Source: Mariniplasma anaerobium
GTDB taxonomy: Bacteria > Bacillota_I > Bacilli_A > Acholeplasmatales > Acholeplasmataceae
NCBI RefSeq assembly: GCF_016865445.1
Contig: NZ_AP024412.1
Span: forward strand, 930,001-994,000
DNA: 64,000 nucleotides
Direction: 5' to 3'
How positions within the stretch are numbered: position 1 is the stretch's first letter; every line of letters begins with the position of its first letter. Below, one piece after another: positions 17,986-26,955 of this stretch. The notes below the pieces were generated by a model. The model was not told where the DNA came from and made no database searches. It saw only the letters and a list, made by a program, of their open reading frames with translations. The translations under genes and the position numbers were made by a program.

Positions 17986-19299
17986 TTATTCTCCTTGAAT
18001 ATAACCAAGATTGATTGCTTCTTTAGTTAATTCATCTCTAAATTTTGGATGTGCAATACTGATTAGTAAATGAACACGTTCATTTACTGTTGTTCCTCTT
18101 AAGCATACACAACCATATTCTGTAACTACATAATCTACATCAGATCTAGATAGAGTAACTGCTGCACCTGGTTTTAAGAAAGGTACAATTTTAGAAATTT
18201 CTTCTCTTTCTCCAGTTTCTGGATTTTTAACATTTGCAGTTGAATAAAGTGTAATAAAGCTTTTACCACCTTTGGAATTTTGAGCTCCAACTGCAGTATC
18301 AACTTGACCACCTGTTCCACTAAATTGTTTGTATCCAATAGATTCAGATGCACATTGACCAGTAAGATCAACTTCAATAGTTGTATTAATTGAGATTTGA
18401 TTATCATTTAATCCAATAATATGAGGATCATTAACGTAATTTCCATTTAAAATTTGAACACTTGGATTGTTATCAATGAAATCATATAATTCTTGAGTAC
18501 CTAATGCAAAACAACATACATGTTTACCAATATGTGTGTTTTTCATCTTGCCATTAGCTGCTCCTGATTTAATAAGATGCATAAATCCTGTAGTTAACAT
18601 TTCTGTATGAATACCAAGATTCTTTTTGTGTAGTAATTGTTGTGCGACTGCATTTGGAATGCCACCAATACCTAATTGAATGGATGATCCATCTTCAATA
18701 AGATCAGCAATATATTTTCCGATTTTAATATCTTTTTCGTTTGGAATAGCATCAGGTAGTGTTGGTGCTGGATAATCAGCATCAATGATATAATCGATAT
18801 CACTTACATGAACTTCTAAATCACCAAATGTTCTTGGGAAATTTGGATTGACTTCAATGATTACGATATCTGCTAATGCTATAGCTTCTTTTTCATAAAC
18901 ATTAGATAATGATAATGAAACAAAGCCATGTTTGTCTGGTAGAGTTGATATACCAACGAATATGTGAGGTCTCTTATGCTCAAAGCGCTTACGACCAGCT
19001 AGATGTAGATGATTTGGAATAAAGCTTATGTTCCCGTTTTTTGAAGCTTTTCTTAGTGAGGGACCATAAAACCAACTGTCAACTGAAAATGATGATTTGT
19101 AAAGTGGATTCACAAAAAATTCAGCATTTTCAAATGGTAAACAATTCGTAACATGTACGTTAGTTAATTTGTCAGCACGATTGTGCAATTCATTTAGAAA
19201 TAATTTTGGTTCAGCACCAGCCATACCAATAACGACGACGTCGTTTGATTTAACTAACTTAGTTGCCTCTACAGCAGTAATTTTTTTTGGAGTTTTCAT
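17986..19299 (-). CDS. Acetyl-CoA hydrolase/transferase family CoA-transferase
   Basis: 437 residues, the length of 4-hydroxybutyrate/butyryl-CoA:acetate CoA-transferases. Two-domain fold with GIGGIPNAVA, the catalytic-Glu segment CASESIGYKQFSGTGGQ, and the C-terminal EYGCVCLRGTTVNER. It moves CoA between an acyl-CoA and a carboxylate, so it could release butyrate (or another acid) with acetyl-CoA formation, or activate an incoming acid. It follows livK after a 100-bp gap with a strong hairpin. The exact acid is not deducible from sequence. Confidence 0.88.
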   Translation of the reverse strand: MKTPKKITAVEATKLVKSNDVVVIGMAGAEPKLFLNELHNRADKLTNVHVTNCLPFENAEFFVNPLYKSSFSVDSWFYGPSLRKASKNGNISFIPNHLHLAGRKRFEHKRPHIFVGISTLPDKHGFVSLSLSNVYEKEAIALADIVIIEVNPNFPRTFGDLEVHVSDIDYIIDADYPAPTLPDAIPNEKDIKIGKYIADLIEDGSSIQLGIGGIPNAVAQQLLHKKNLGIHTEMLTTGFMHLIKSGAANGKMKNTHIGKHVCCFALGTQELYDFIDNNPSVQILNGNYVNDPHIIGLNDNQISINTTIEVDLTGQCASESIGYKQFSGTGGQVDTAVGAQNSKGGKSFITLYSTANVKNPETGEREEISKIVPFLKPGAAVTLSRSDVDYVVTEYGCVCLRGTTVNERVHLLISIAHPKFRDELTKEAINLGYIQGE

Positions 19300-19335
19300 A
19301 ATGTCCTTCTTTCTTAATCAGAAATGTATTGAGTT

Positions 19336-19360
19336 AAGGGGAGTAATGAATACTCCCCTT
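19336..19360 (-). promoter_or_regulatory. Stable intercistronic hairpin after livK
   Basis: AAGGGGAGTA pairs perfectly with TACTCCCCTT around ATGAA. There is no U-tract, so rather than ending transcription it may act in mRNA processing between the CoA-transferase gene and livK. It lies upstream of the livK start to the right only in map order; on the transcript it is after the transporter genes and livK, before the CoA-transferase... the order being livK stop at 19401, hairpin, CoA-transferase stop side at 19299 start. Confidence 0.5.
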
Positions 19361-19400
19361 GCGTCAACATAATTGTAATAATTTTTAAATGTAATTTAAA

Positions 19401-20750
19401 TTATTTAGCTCTTACTGTTTCAATTGCTTCAAGACCAATAATCTTAGTGAATGAAGTTGTTGGAGCATAAACTAATTTATTTAATGCTAACATTGATAAA
19501 CCAGTTCTGTTACCATCTGCCCAGTTAACTGTACCACTCATAGGAAGTGAAAGTGGAGATTCTTCAGCAGCAGCAATAAATGATTCCCAAGTTACTGTGT
19601 CTAAGTCTACTCTTTCAAGTAAAGTTACGAATGTTTGTGCAGCGATATAACCAGCGATTGCATAAGCGTTAGCCCATAAATCTTTAGCAGCTGTATCTCC
19701 ATCAGTACGATCTGATGAATTCATATCATGAACAAATGTATCCCAATATGTAGCAGTGAAATTTGCAAGGTAAGCAAAGTCAGGGAATGCCCAACCAGCT
19801 AAAGTGCCATCTCCACCAATTTGTGCAGCAGTTGGAGCAGGAGCGCCAGCTTCAGAAATGTCAACCCATGCATTTGCATACACTTCGAATGGAAGTGGTG
19901 TTGTAGCATCTGCCATAGCTGGAGCAAATACGCCAGCACTGTTTACATAACTTGATAATACAGGAACTGTAGATTCAGCAACTCTTAAAGCAGTAGCCAT
20001 TGCAGTAGCAGGAGCTTGATTAGCAGAGAATAAGAATACTGCAGGATCTAAGTCTAATGCAACTGAAGCAACAGCGCTTGCAGTTGATGCACTAAATGGT
20101 AAGTAAGTTACTCTATCAGCAACTTCTGCAGATGCAACTTCATCAGCAATACCAACTTTGATTGATTGACCAGCGTCATCATCAGAGTATAATACAACGA
20201 TTTTGTCATCAGCAGCTAATTTAGCATCGCCAGCAGCACCAAAGATTGATTCGTTAAGTGCTCTAGCAACCATCATTCTACCTTCTGTACGATAAATAGG
20301 TTGAACTGATAAGATGTTGTTACCTGGTTGGTTTTCATAAAATAATGAGTTTACACCAGTTACACCATAAACCATAGGAATGCCTGATTCTAATAAATAA
20401 TCCATAGTTGAGTTAACTGTATTAGTTCCAAAATGTCCAACAAGTGCGAATACATTGTCTTCTTCAACTAATTTTTTAGTATAAGCTAAACCTTGAGCTC
20501 CATCAAATCCATCATCATAATGAATAAAATTGATGTCTCTTCCATCATGTGTTGCATTGTATTCATCAAATACAACTTGCATAGCAAGGTTAAATGGTAC
20601 ACCAACACCAGCAAATACACCACTTGTAGCCGCTGTATTACCAACAATAATTTCTGTTTCTGTAATACCCGGAGTTCCTTCTTCAGTTTGACAAGCCATC
20701 AAACCAAAAGCAAAGGTAAATACGATTAATACTAATAAAAACTTTTTCAT
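19401..20750 (-). CDS. livK: Branched-chain amino acid-type ABC transporter substrate-binding lipoprotein
   Basis: 449 residues from the ATG at 20750; a start 33 nt upstream is open, but AAAGGAG sits 7 nt before the chosen one. A lipoprotein signal with lipobox LMAC precedes a Peripla_BP_6 domain (ETEIIVGNTAATSGVFAG..., GHFGTNTV, LYSDDDAGQS). It would capture the ligand outside the membrane and deliver it to LivH/LivM. It is longer than usual (about 370-400), with insertions in the second half. Ligands of this family include branched-chain amino acids, amides, urea and aromatic or short acids, so the ligand is open. Confidence 0.88.
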   Translation of the reverse strand: MKKFLLVLIVFTFAFGLMACQTEEGTPGITETEIIVGNTAATSGVFAGVGVPFNLAMQVVFDEYNATHDGRDINFIHYDDGFDGAQGLAYTKKLVEEDNVFALVGHFGTNTVNSTMDYLLESGIPMVYGVTGVNSLFYENQPGNNILSVQPIYRTEGRMMVARALNESIFGAAGDAKLAADDKIVVLYSDDDAGQSIKVGIADEVASAEVADRVTYLPFSASTASAVASVALDLDPAVFLFSANQAPATAMATALRVAESTVPVLSSYVNSAGVFAPAMADATTPLPFEVYANAWVDISEAGAPAPTAAQIGGDGTLAGWAFPDFAYLANFTATYWDTFVHDMNSSDRTDGDTAAKDLWANAYAIAGYIAAQTFVTLLERVDLDTVTWESFIAAAEESPLSLPMSGTVNWADGNRTGLSMLALNKLVYAPTTSFTKIIGLEAIETVRAK

Positions 20751-20805
20751 TTTTTTCTCCTTTATTTTTTTGTGCTTTTGCACTATTGTTACTAAACTTT
20801 ATTGC

Positions 20806-21564
20806 TTACTCAACTACACCGAGATAAGCGCTAATTAAATCTTTATCATTGAGAAGATCTTTTGCTTTTCCTTCAATCTTGACTTTCCCAATTTCTAATA
20901 CATAAGCATAATCCGCAATTTTTAATGTTTGTCTTGCGTTTTGCTCAACAATTAAAATGGTTCTACCATCTTCCTTGATTTTTTTAATGATATTAAAAAT
21001 ATCACGAATAATAAGTGGTGCAAGTCCTAATGATGGCTCATCGAGTAATAATAACTCAGGAGCTCCCATTAGTGCTCTACCAATCGCAAGCATTTGTTGT
21101 TCACCACCAGATAGTGTAGATGCTTGTTGCTTTCTTCTTTCTAATAAGATAGGAAAATATCCATAAACTTCAGTTAATAAACCTTTAATACGAACTTTAC
21201 GAGATGTTTTAACTCCTTGTTCATCAGTTTTAGCTTCAATTGAATACGCACCAACTAATAAATTTTCTTCAACAGTTAATCCATTTAAAATCATGCGTCC
21301 TTCTGGTGATTGCATAATGCCTTTTTGTACAATTTTATATGCATGTTGATTTTGAATTTCTTCACCATTATAAAGAATTTGTCCATCTTTAACTTTTGTG
21401 AATCCTGAGATAGAACGAATGGTAGAAGTTTTACCAGCTCCATTAGCTCCTAGAATTGCTACAATAGATCCTTTTTCTACATGCATTGAAATACCTTTAA
21501 CTGCTTTTACGATACCATAGTCGATTTCTAAGTCTTTAATTTCTAATATGTAATTACTCATCAT
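20806..21564 (-). CDS. livF: ABC transporter ATP-binding protein LivF
   Basis: About 252 residues. Walker A GANGAGKTS, Q-loop region, signature LSGGEQQML, Walker B LLLLDEPSLG, switch His replaced by the usual VEQNA of LivF. It powers the Liv-type importer with LivG. Three ATGs are near; AGGAG is 6 nt from the one at 21564, which overlaps the livG stop by a few bases, so the two ATPases are translationally coupled. Normal length, unlike its partner LivG. Confidence 0.92.
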   Translation of the reverse strand: MMSNYILEIKDLEIDYGIVKAVKGISMHVEKGSIVAILGANGAGKTSTIRSISGFTKVKDGQILYNGEEIQNQHAYKIVQKGIMQSPEGRMILNGLTVEENLLVGAYSIEAKTDEQGVKTSRKVRIKGLLTEVYGYFPILLERRKQQASTLSGGEQQMLAIGRALMGAPELLLLDEPSLGLAPLIIRDIFNIIKKIKEDGRTILIVEQNARQTLKIADYAYVLEIGKVKIEGKAKDLLNDKDLISAYLGVVE

Positions 21565-23131
21565 CGTCATCTCCTAGGTAAGCTTTACGAACTTCAGGGT
21601 TTGATTGAATTTCTTTTGGAGTACCTAAACCAATAAGTTTACCAAATGAAATTGCACAAATTCTATCACATATAGACATAACAAGTCCCATATCGTGTTC
21701 AACTAAGAAAATTGTGATACCATATTCTTTGTTTACTTTTCTAATAACGTTTGCTAAATCTTTTGTTTCAGCATCATTAAGTCCAGCTGCTGGTTCATCT
21801 AAAATGATGAGTGCAGGATCCGTCATTAATGTACGAGCTAATTCTATTTTCTTTAGCACACCATAAGGTAGTCCGTATGGAGATCTAAATGCATATTCTT
21901 CAATACCTAAATTTTTTAAAATATTATAACCTTTTGTTCTAATAACTATATCTTCTCTTAATAATTTTCTAGTATGTGCCATATGATCTGCAAATGATGT
22001 GATTAGTAGAGAATGAGCAGCAACCATTAAATTGTCTAATACGGTTAATTCCCAAATAAGTTCAACATTTTGGAAACTTCTTGCGATACCTTCTTTAATC
22101 ATATTATGTGTTTTATAATCATATAAACTAACGATATGATTTTCTTTGTTTCTTAAGATCATGTTTCCAGCAGTTGCTTTATAGAATTGTGTAATACAGT
22201 TGAATATTGTTGTTTTACCAGCACCATTTGGTCCAATAAGGCCAAAGACTTCACCTTTATATACATCAAATGATAAATCATTGATTGCTTTTATACCACC
22301 AAAGAACATCTTAAGATGGCTTACAGATAAGTGGATACGATCATTTTCAATCATTTTCATTACGGTTTCTACTTTATCTATAACAATTTCTAATTTTTCT
22401 ATATTTTTTTCGGATACTTTTTCACCCTTAGACTGAGCCTTTTTTAATTCAGCTAGTTTAGGTTTGTATTTATCTAATAATTTTTGATCTTCTTGATGAC
22501 GATTTTGATTGAATTTAATGATAAGATTTGTTAGTCTCTTATTTTCTTTTTCCATTTTTTCAATCTTAGCTAAATTTTTCTTTAAGAACATTTTAACATT
22601 TTTTTCAAGTTTTGTACTCTTGATTTCCATATTTTTAAATTGTTCTTTTTTTCTTTCATCTAATGCAGTAATTTTAGCTTTAACTCTTCTTGTTTCTTCT
22701 GCAACATCTTTAACGTGACGTAATTTTTGTTCAATCGTTTCAACATATGCTTTACGTTTTTCTTGTTGTTCTTCATCCCATGATTTAAGTAGAAGTTCAG
22801 CTTGAGTTTTGTCTTCAGTTCTAAATGTTTTTGTTTTAAACTTTCTTCTTGACCAGTATACTTTCTTATCATAACTTTCAATTTTTTTATTGCGTTTAAT
22901 ATCTACGCTAGTTAGGCCACCAATTTGTTCATTTAAAGGTGCGATATCTTCTGTATAGTAGTCATTAATTAATTTAGTTTCTTTTTGGATATAATTATCA
23001 TATTTTTTACTATATTCAAATGCTAACCCTTTTAGATAATTAATTTTTAATACTAGCTTACGATGTTTATTAACATTATGATTATTTATAAATCTTTCTA
23101 AAATCGTTCCTGGCTTATTCTTCAGTTCCAT
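21554..23131 (-). CDS. livG: LivG-type ATPase with large N-terminal coiled-coil extension
   Basis: 525 residues, twice the usual LivG (about 255). Residues about 1-275 are a charged, helical, coiled-coil region with no recognisable domain. From about residue 280 a complete LivG ATPase follows: HLSVSHLKMFFGGIKA, Walker A GPNGAGKTT, signature LPYGVLKKIELA, Walker B LIILDEPAAGLN and VEHDMGLV. The frame is continuous with no internal stop or frameshift, and overlaps both livM and livF. The extension may tether or regulate the transporter; this is inference. See findings. Confidence 0.88.
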   Translation of the reverse strand: MELKNKPGTILERFINNHNVNKHRKLVLKINYLKGLAFEYSKKYDNYIQKETKLINDYYTEDIAPLNEQIGGLTSVDIKRNKKIESYDKKVYWSRRKFKTKTFRTEDKTQAELLLKSWDEEQQEKRKAYVETIEQKLRHVKDVAEETRRVKAKITALDERKKEQFKNMEIKSTKLEKNVKMFLKKNLAKIEKMEKENKRLTNLIIKFNQNRHQEDQKLLDKYKPKLAELKKAQSKGEKVSEKNIEKLEIVIDKVETVMKMIENDRIHLSVSHLKMFFGGIKAINDLSFDVYKGEVFGLIGPNGAGKTTIFNCITQFYKATAGNMILRNKENHIVSLYDYKTHNMIKEGIARSFQNVELIWELTVLDNLMVAAHSLLITSFADHMAHTRKLLREDIVIRTKGYNILKNLGIEEYAFRSPYGLPYGVLKKIELARTLMTDPALIILDEPAAGLNDAETKDLANVIRKVNKEYGITIFLVEHDMGLVMSICDRICAISFGKLIGLGTPKEIQSNPEVRKAYLGDDDDE

Positions 23132-24152
23132 AAACTCTCTCCTTTAACTTAAGTCTTGTTTTAATAAAGAGTCTCTTGATGTCACCAAATAATTGGATTA
23201 AACCACCAGGATAGAACATAACTACGATGATAATTAATAAACCATTAATAATGATTGAATAACTACCAAGATTTAAAGGCTGTAAAACAGCAAGATTTAA
23301 ACCAAATATAACAAATGTTCCAAGTAAAATACCCCAAATTGATTTAGTACCGCCAATAACTACAGCTGCAAGTATATTTAATGCGAATGCTAATCCTACT
23401 GAAGTTACATCAGCATTTCTAACAAACATTAAACTTAAGATACCAGCAAGTGTACCAAATACGCCTGATATTGTAAACGCAAATAAACGGTATTTAATCA
23501 AACTGATTCCCATTGTTTGAGCAGCAGTTTCACTGTTTTTCATGGATAATAATGCACGACCAGTTGGAGAGTTAATCAAGTTATAGACAACACTCATTCC
23601 GATCACCACGAAGACTGCTATGAAAAAGAGTGTGGAGTTCGAATCAAATTGAATACCTAAGAATGCTAAAGGTCTACGAACAGCTCCTGATAAGAAGCCT
23701 CCCGATGTACCTGATGCATATTCAGGAATGTTTTTAATAATTTCAACTACTATTTGTGATAATCCCATCGTTACAATTGCCAAGTACATCCCAGCAATAC
23801 GCAATGATACGAACCCAAAGAGTAGGGATACGGTAATTGAAATAAGGATAGCACCAACAATGGATACAGTAAGTGGTAATGTCATAAAGCGGTATAAATA
23901 GTGAAGCGAGAATGCTCCTATACCAACAAATGCACCAGTACCTAATGAAGCTAGTCCACCATAACCAAGTAGTAAAGCAAAACCTAGTCCAGCAAGATAG
24001 AAATATGATGTGGTTACGATTGCCCCGAATAAATCAGGTGGAATCACACCAGATAAAAATCTTAAAACAATTAGAATAAGTCCAAATACTAGAAATCCAA
24101 ACTTAGGATTCTTAAAGAAGGGTTTTAATTTTTCGCGATATATTCTTCTCAT
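23115..24152 (-). CDS. livM: ABC transporter permease LivM
   Basis: 345 residues from the ATG at 24152, which has AAGGTG 7 nt upstream; an upstream open start at 24185 lies in livH and lacks a ribosome site. About eight to nine membrane helices, with the family segments GYGGLASLGTGAFVGIGA and GLAFALNILAAVVIGGTKSIWG. It forms the membrane channel with LivH. The gene overlaps livG by 17 bp at its 3' end and sits 4 bp after livH. Confidence 0.9.
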   Translation of the reverse strand: MRRIYREKLKPFFKNPKFGFLVFGLILIVLRFLSGVIPPDLFGAIVTTSYFYLAGLGFALLLGYGGLASLGTGAFVGIGAFSLHYLYRFMTLPLTVSIVGAILISITVSLLFGFVSLRIAGMYLAIVTMGLSQIVVEIIKNIPEYASGTSGGFLSGAVRRPLAFLGIQFDSNSTLFFIAVFVVIGMSVVYNLINSPTGRALLSMKNSETAAQTMGISLIKYRLFAFTISGVFGTLAGILSLMFVRNADVTSVGLAFALNILAAVVIGGTKSIWGILLGTFVIFGLNLAVLQPLNLGSYSIIINGLLIIIVVMFYPGGLIQLFGDIKRLFIKTRLKLKERVYGTEE

Positions 24153-24156
24153 ATGA

Positions 24157-25098
24157 TTACACCTTCTTAATAACTTTCTTACCAAAGATGCCTACTGGCT
24201 TAATAAGCACAGCAATCATAATTGATAAATATAAGATGGTATTACTCCATTGAGCAAGATTCCAGTTTACTAATATTCTAGGGAATAATGATTGTCCAGT
24301 TGTTAGCATGAATGCTCCAGCTAATGGACCATAAAATGATGAAAAACCGCCTAGGATGGATGCATAAAATGCATTAACCTGCATATCAATCATAGCAGTT
24401 GAAGATAGTGAACCTATCGCTGCTGTGTAAGTGATTGCTGATAGCGCACCAAGTGCACCTGCAATTGCCCAACTAAATGCATTTACAAAGTCTGTATTGA
24501 TTCCCATAAGTCCAGCTACTTTTTCATTTGATGCAACTGATCGAACACCTAAACCCCATTTAGTATATTTTAATAAGACAAATATTGATGATATGATAAT
24601 TGCTGCCAATCCTAAAGTAATTAAATTATGAATTGGTAATATAACGCCCAATATTTTAACTGTTTCATTTGAAAACTTGAAACTAACTCTAGTCACGGTA
24701 GATCCAAATAGAATTGGAATAAGACCTGTTATGACAATAACAAGTCCCATAGTTATAATTTGTTTTGTTGCGACATTTGTATATTTTGCATTTTTGAAAA
24801 TAACTGCATGTATCAAAAAGCCTGCAACAAATGATACTGCGATACCCACAAATAGGGGTATTAATAATTGTGAAAATGAATTAATGACAACACTAGGCGT
24901 ACCTAATAAATCATTAACACCTTGCTTATCTATGAAATAACTGGTAGCGTAAGCACCAAGAATTCCTAATGAACCTTGAGCAAAGTTTGTTGTCGAACTT
25001 GTTTTAAAAATCAAAACAATACCAAATGTGGCTAACGACAAGAAACTAAATGAAATCAATGAGCTCATAATGACGCTTATAATATCTGATAATAACAT
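24157..25098 (-). CDS. livH: ABC transporter permease LivH
   Basis: 313 residues with about eight membrane helices. Family segments: TSSTTNFAQGSLGILGAY near the start, GLGVRSVASNEKVAGLMGIN in the cytoplasmic loop, and NAFYASILGGFSSFYGPLAGA. It pairs with LivM. First of the transporter genes, 51 bp after the KASIII-like gene; a hairpin (TAACATAA/TTATGTTA, about 25129-25152) lies in the gap and overlaps that gene's stop. Confidence 0.9.
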   Translation of the reverse strand: MLLSDIISVIMSSLISFSFLSLATFGIVLIFKTSSTTNFAQGSLGILGAYATSYFIDKQGVNDLLGTPSVVINSFSQLLIPLFVGIAVSFVAGFLIHAVIFKNAKYTNVATKQIITMGLVIVITGLIPILFGSTVTRVSFKFSNETVKILGVILPIHNLITLGLAAIIISSIFVLLKYTKWGLGVRSVASNEKVAGLMGINTDFVNAFSWAIAGALGALSAITYTAAIGSLSSTAMIDMQVNAFYASILGGFSSFYGPLAGAFMLTTGQSLFPRILVNWNLAQWSNTILYLSIMIAVLIKPVGIFGKKVIKKV

Positions 25099-25149
25099 AA
25101 TTTACCTCTCATTCGTAATTAATAATCTTTTAACATAAAACGTGTTATG

Positions 25150-26175
25150 TTAGCCCCATTTAATAATATTTGCTGCCCACACATATCCAATACCAGCAGC
25201 TAACATACAGACGATTGAATCGTCTTTAACTTGGCCGCTTTGAAGTGCTAAGTGCAAAGATAATATTTGATCAATTTGGCCAATGTGACCATAGTTTTCT
25301 AAATAAATTGTTTGTTCAGATGTCAATCCTAATTGATCCAACATAAATTGATGGCCAGAACGTTTAATATGAAGTATGTCTAGAAAATCGATATCTGAAC
25401 GTTTCATATTTGACTTTCTTAAGCTCTCATCAATACATGTTAACCAGTTTGGCATTGAAACTTCATTAAGTCTTGCTTTCATCTTTTGTGCATCAAGTAA
25501 TCTTAGTGATTTTTTAGCTTCATCTAAATTATCTTTGGTAATTGGATTGCAAATGCCCCCAATTTCGACCCCAGCTGTTCTAGATAAAGATCCATCAGCA
25601 ATGATGTGTGATCCTAAAAGCAAGTTTTTATTGTGGTTTTTCTTTAAAATGATTGCGCCACCACCAGCACCTAAATTATACATCATCGACATGTCTTTGT
25701 CAGCATAATCTACAAAATCTCCATTACGATATCCACCAACGACCATAACGACGTTGATTTCGTCATCTGCAATAAGCATGTCTTTTGCCATTTTCATTGC
25801 AGAAACTGTTGTACAGCAACGGTTTTGTACATCTATACCCCAAGCATTTGTTGCACCAATACGGTCTTGTATATATAGTGCAGAAGTTGTCAATGGATAT
25901 TCTTTCCATTCTTCTGTAACACTTAAAATTACATCTATATCTAAAGGATTAATCTTAGTGTTTTTTAGAGCGTCTAGCGCAGCGAGTGCTCCCATTTCTT
26001 GTGTGCCATCTTGTGGCATCATTGATGGTACAGTTTTTTGTTTAATTCCTAATTTTTCAATAACAGCTTCTTCACTCCAAATACCATTTGTAGCATTTGA
26101 TATTTCTTTAGCTGTCATTAATCCTTTAGGAAGATAAATACCTGTTCCAACGATACCTACGTTTGTTTTTTCCAT
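25150..26175 (-). CDS. KASIII-like (3-oxoacyl-ACP synthase III family) enzyme with Cys-His-His site
   Basis: 341 residues with a thiolase-superfamily fold. The nucleophile is in QNRCCTTVS (Cys120/121), the first His in DILHIKRSGH (His269), and the position normally Asn in FabH (NYGN) is NYGH (His297). This gives Cys-His-His as in KAS I/II rather than the FabH Cys-His-Asn triad. It may condense acyl-CoAs or transfer an acyl group to a small acceptor; true FabH activity is doubtful. It lies between fabG-like and livH in the TetR-linked operon. Confidence 0.75.
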   Translation of the reverse strand: MEKTNVGIVGTGIYLPKGLMTAKEISNATNGIWSEEAVIEKLGIKQKTVPSMMPQDGTQEMGALAALDALKNTKINPLDIDVILSVTEEWKEYPLTTSALYIQDRIGATNAWGIDVQNRCCTTVSAMKMAKDMLIADDEINVVMVVGGYRNGDFVDYADKDMSMMYNLGAGGGAIILKKNHNKNLLLGSHIIADGSLSRTAGVEIGGICNPITKDNLDEAKKSLRLLDAQKMKARLNEVSMPNWLTCIDESLRKSNMKRSDIDFLDILHIKRSGHQFMLDQLGLTSEQTIYLENYGHIGQIDQILSLHLALQSGQVKDDSIVCMLAAGIGYVWAANIIKWG

Positions 26176-26214
26176 ATAAAGGAACCTTCACTTTCTAAAT
26201 TTTTAAAATTAAAA

Positions 26215-26937
26215 TTATAATCTCATGCCGCCATTAACACTTATTGTTTGTCCAGTTACATAAGAAGCTTCTTCTGATGCTAAGAATAATGCAGCATTAG
26301 CGATTTCTTCTGGTTGACCTAAACGTTTTAACATTGTTAATTGTGCAAATTTATCTAATAAATCTTGAGGAATTGTTTGTAACATTTCAGTCATAATATA
26401 ACCAGGAGCAATTGCGTTAACTCTAACATTTTGGCCTTTTCTAGCAAATTCTTTAGCCCAAGTCATAGTTAATCCAATAACACCAGCTTTAGTTGCAGCA
26501 TAGTTAGCTTGTCCGATATTACCAAATAATCCAACTACTGAAGAAATATTAATGATTGATCCATAATTGTTTGCAACCATTTGAGGTCCTATTAAACGTG
26601 TTAAGTTAAAAACACCTTTTAAGTTTACATCGATAACAGCGTTCCACATATCATCTGTCATTTTATGAGTCATTGCATCTTTTGTAATACCAGCATTATT
26701 AACTAAAATGTCAATTTTTCCGTATTTTTCAATGATTTCATCATAAAACTTTTGAATACCTACAACATCAGTTACATTTAATTTATAACCAAACACATTT
26801 TTACATTCATAAGATAGCTCACCCATATCAGCAGCAATAACGATTGCGCCTTCTGAAGCAAATCTTTCTGAAATTGATTGTCCTAATCCTTTAGCGCCAC
26901 CTGTAACGACAGCAACTTTTCCATCTAATCTACCCAT
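26215..26937 (-). CDS. SDR oxidoreductase, 3-oxoacyl-ACP/acetoacetyl-CoA reductase-like
   Basis: 240 residues, classical short-chain dehydrogenase. NAD(P) motif TGGAKGLGQ, NNAG at 80-83, catalytic Ser133, Tyr146 and Lys150 (YAATK), and C-terminal PEEIANAALFLASEEASYVTGQ. FabG/PhaB-type enzymes make (R)-3-hydroxyacyl products. That matches the (R)-specific MaoC hydratase in the same regulon and replaces the usual (S)-specific Hbd. It is 18 bp downstream of the thiolase gene. Cofactor choice is not certain. Confidence 0.88.
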   Translation of the reverse strand: MGRLDGKVAVVTGGAKGLGQSISERFASEGAIVIAADMGELSYECKNVFGYKLNVTDVVGIQKFYDEIIEKYGKIDILVNNAGITKDAMTHKMTDDMWNAVIDVNLKGVFNLTRLIGPQMVANNYGSIINISSVVGLFGNIGQANYAATKAGVIGLTMTWAKEFARKGQNVRVNAIAPGYIMTEMLQTIPQDLLDKFAQLTMLKRLGQPEEIANAALFLASEEASYVTGQTISVNGGMRL

Positions 26938-26955
26938 TATTAATTTCTCCTTTTA

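Noticed and set aside
17985-18008. Upstream start of hydrolase 3 within the CoA-transferase gene
   Set aside because: No ribosome site; AAGGAG precedes the inner ATG at 17984.
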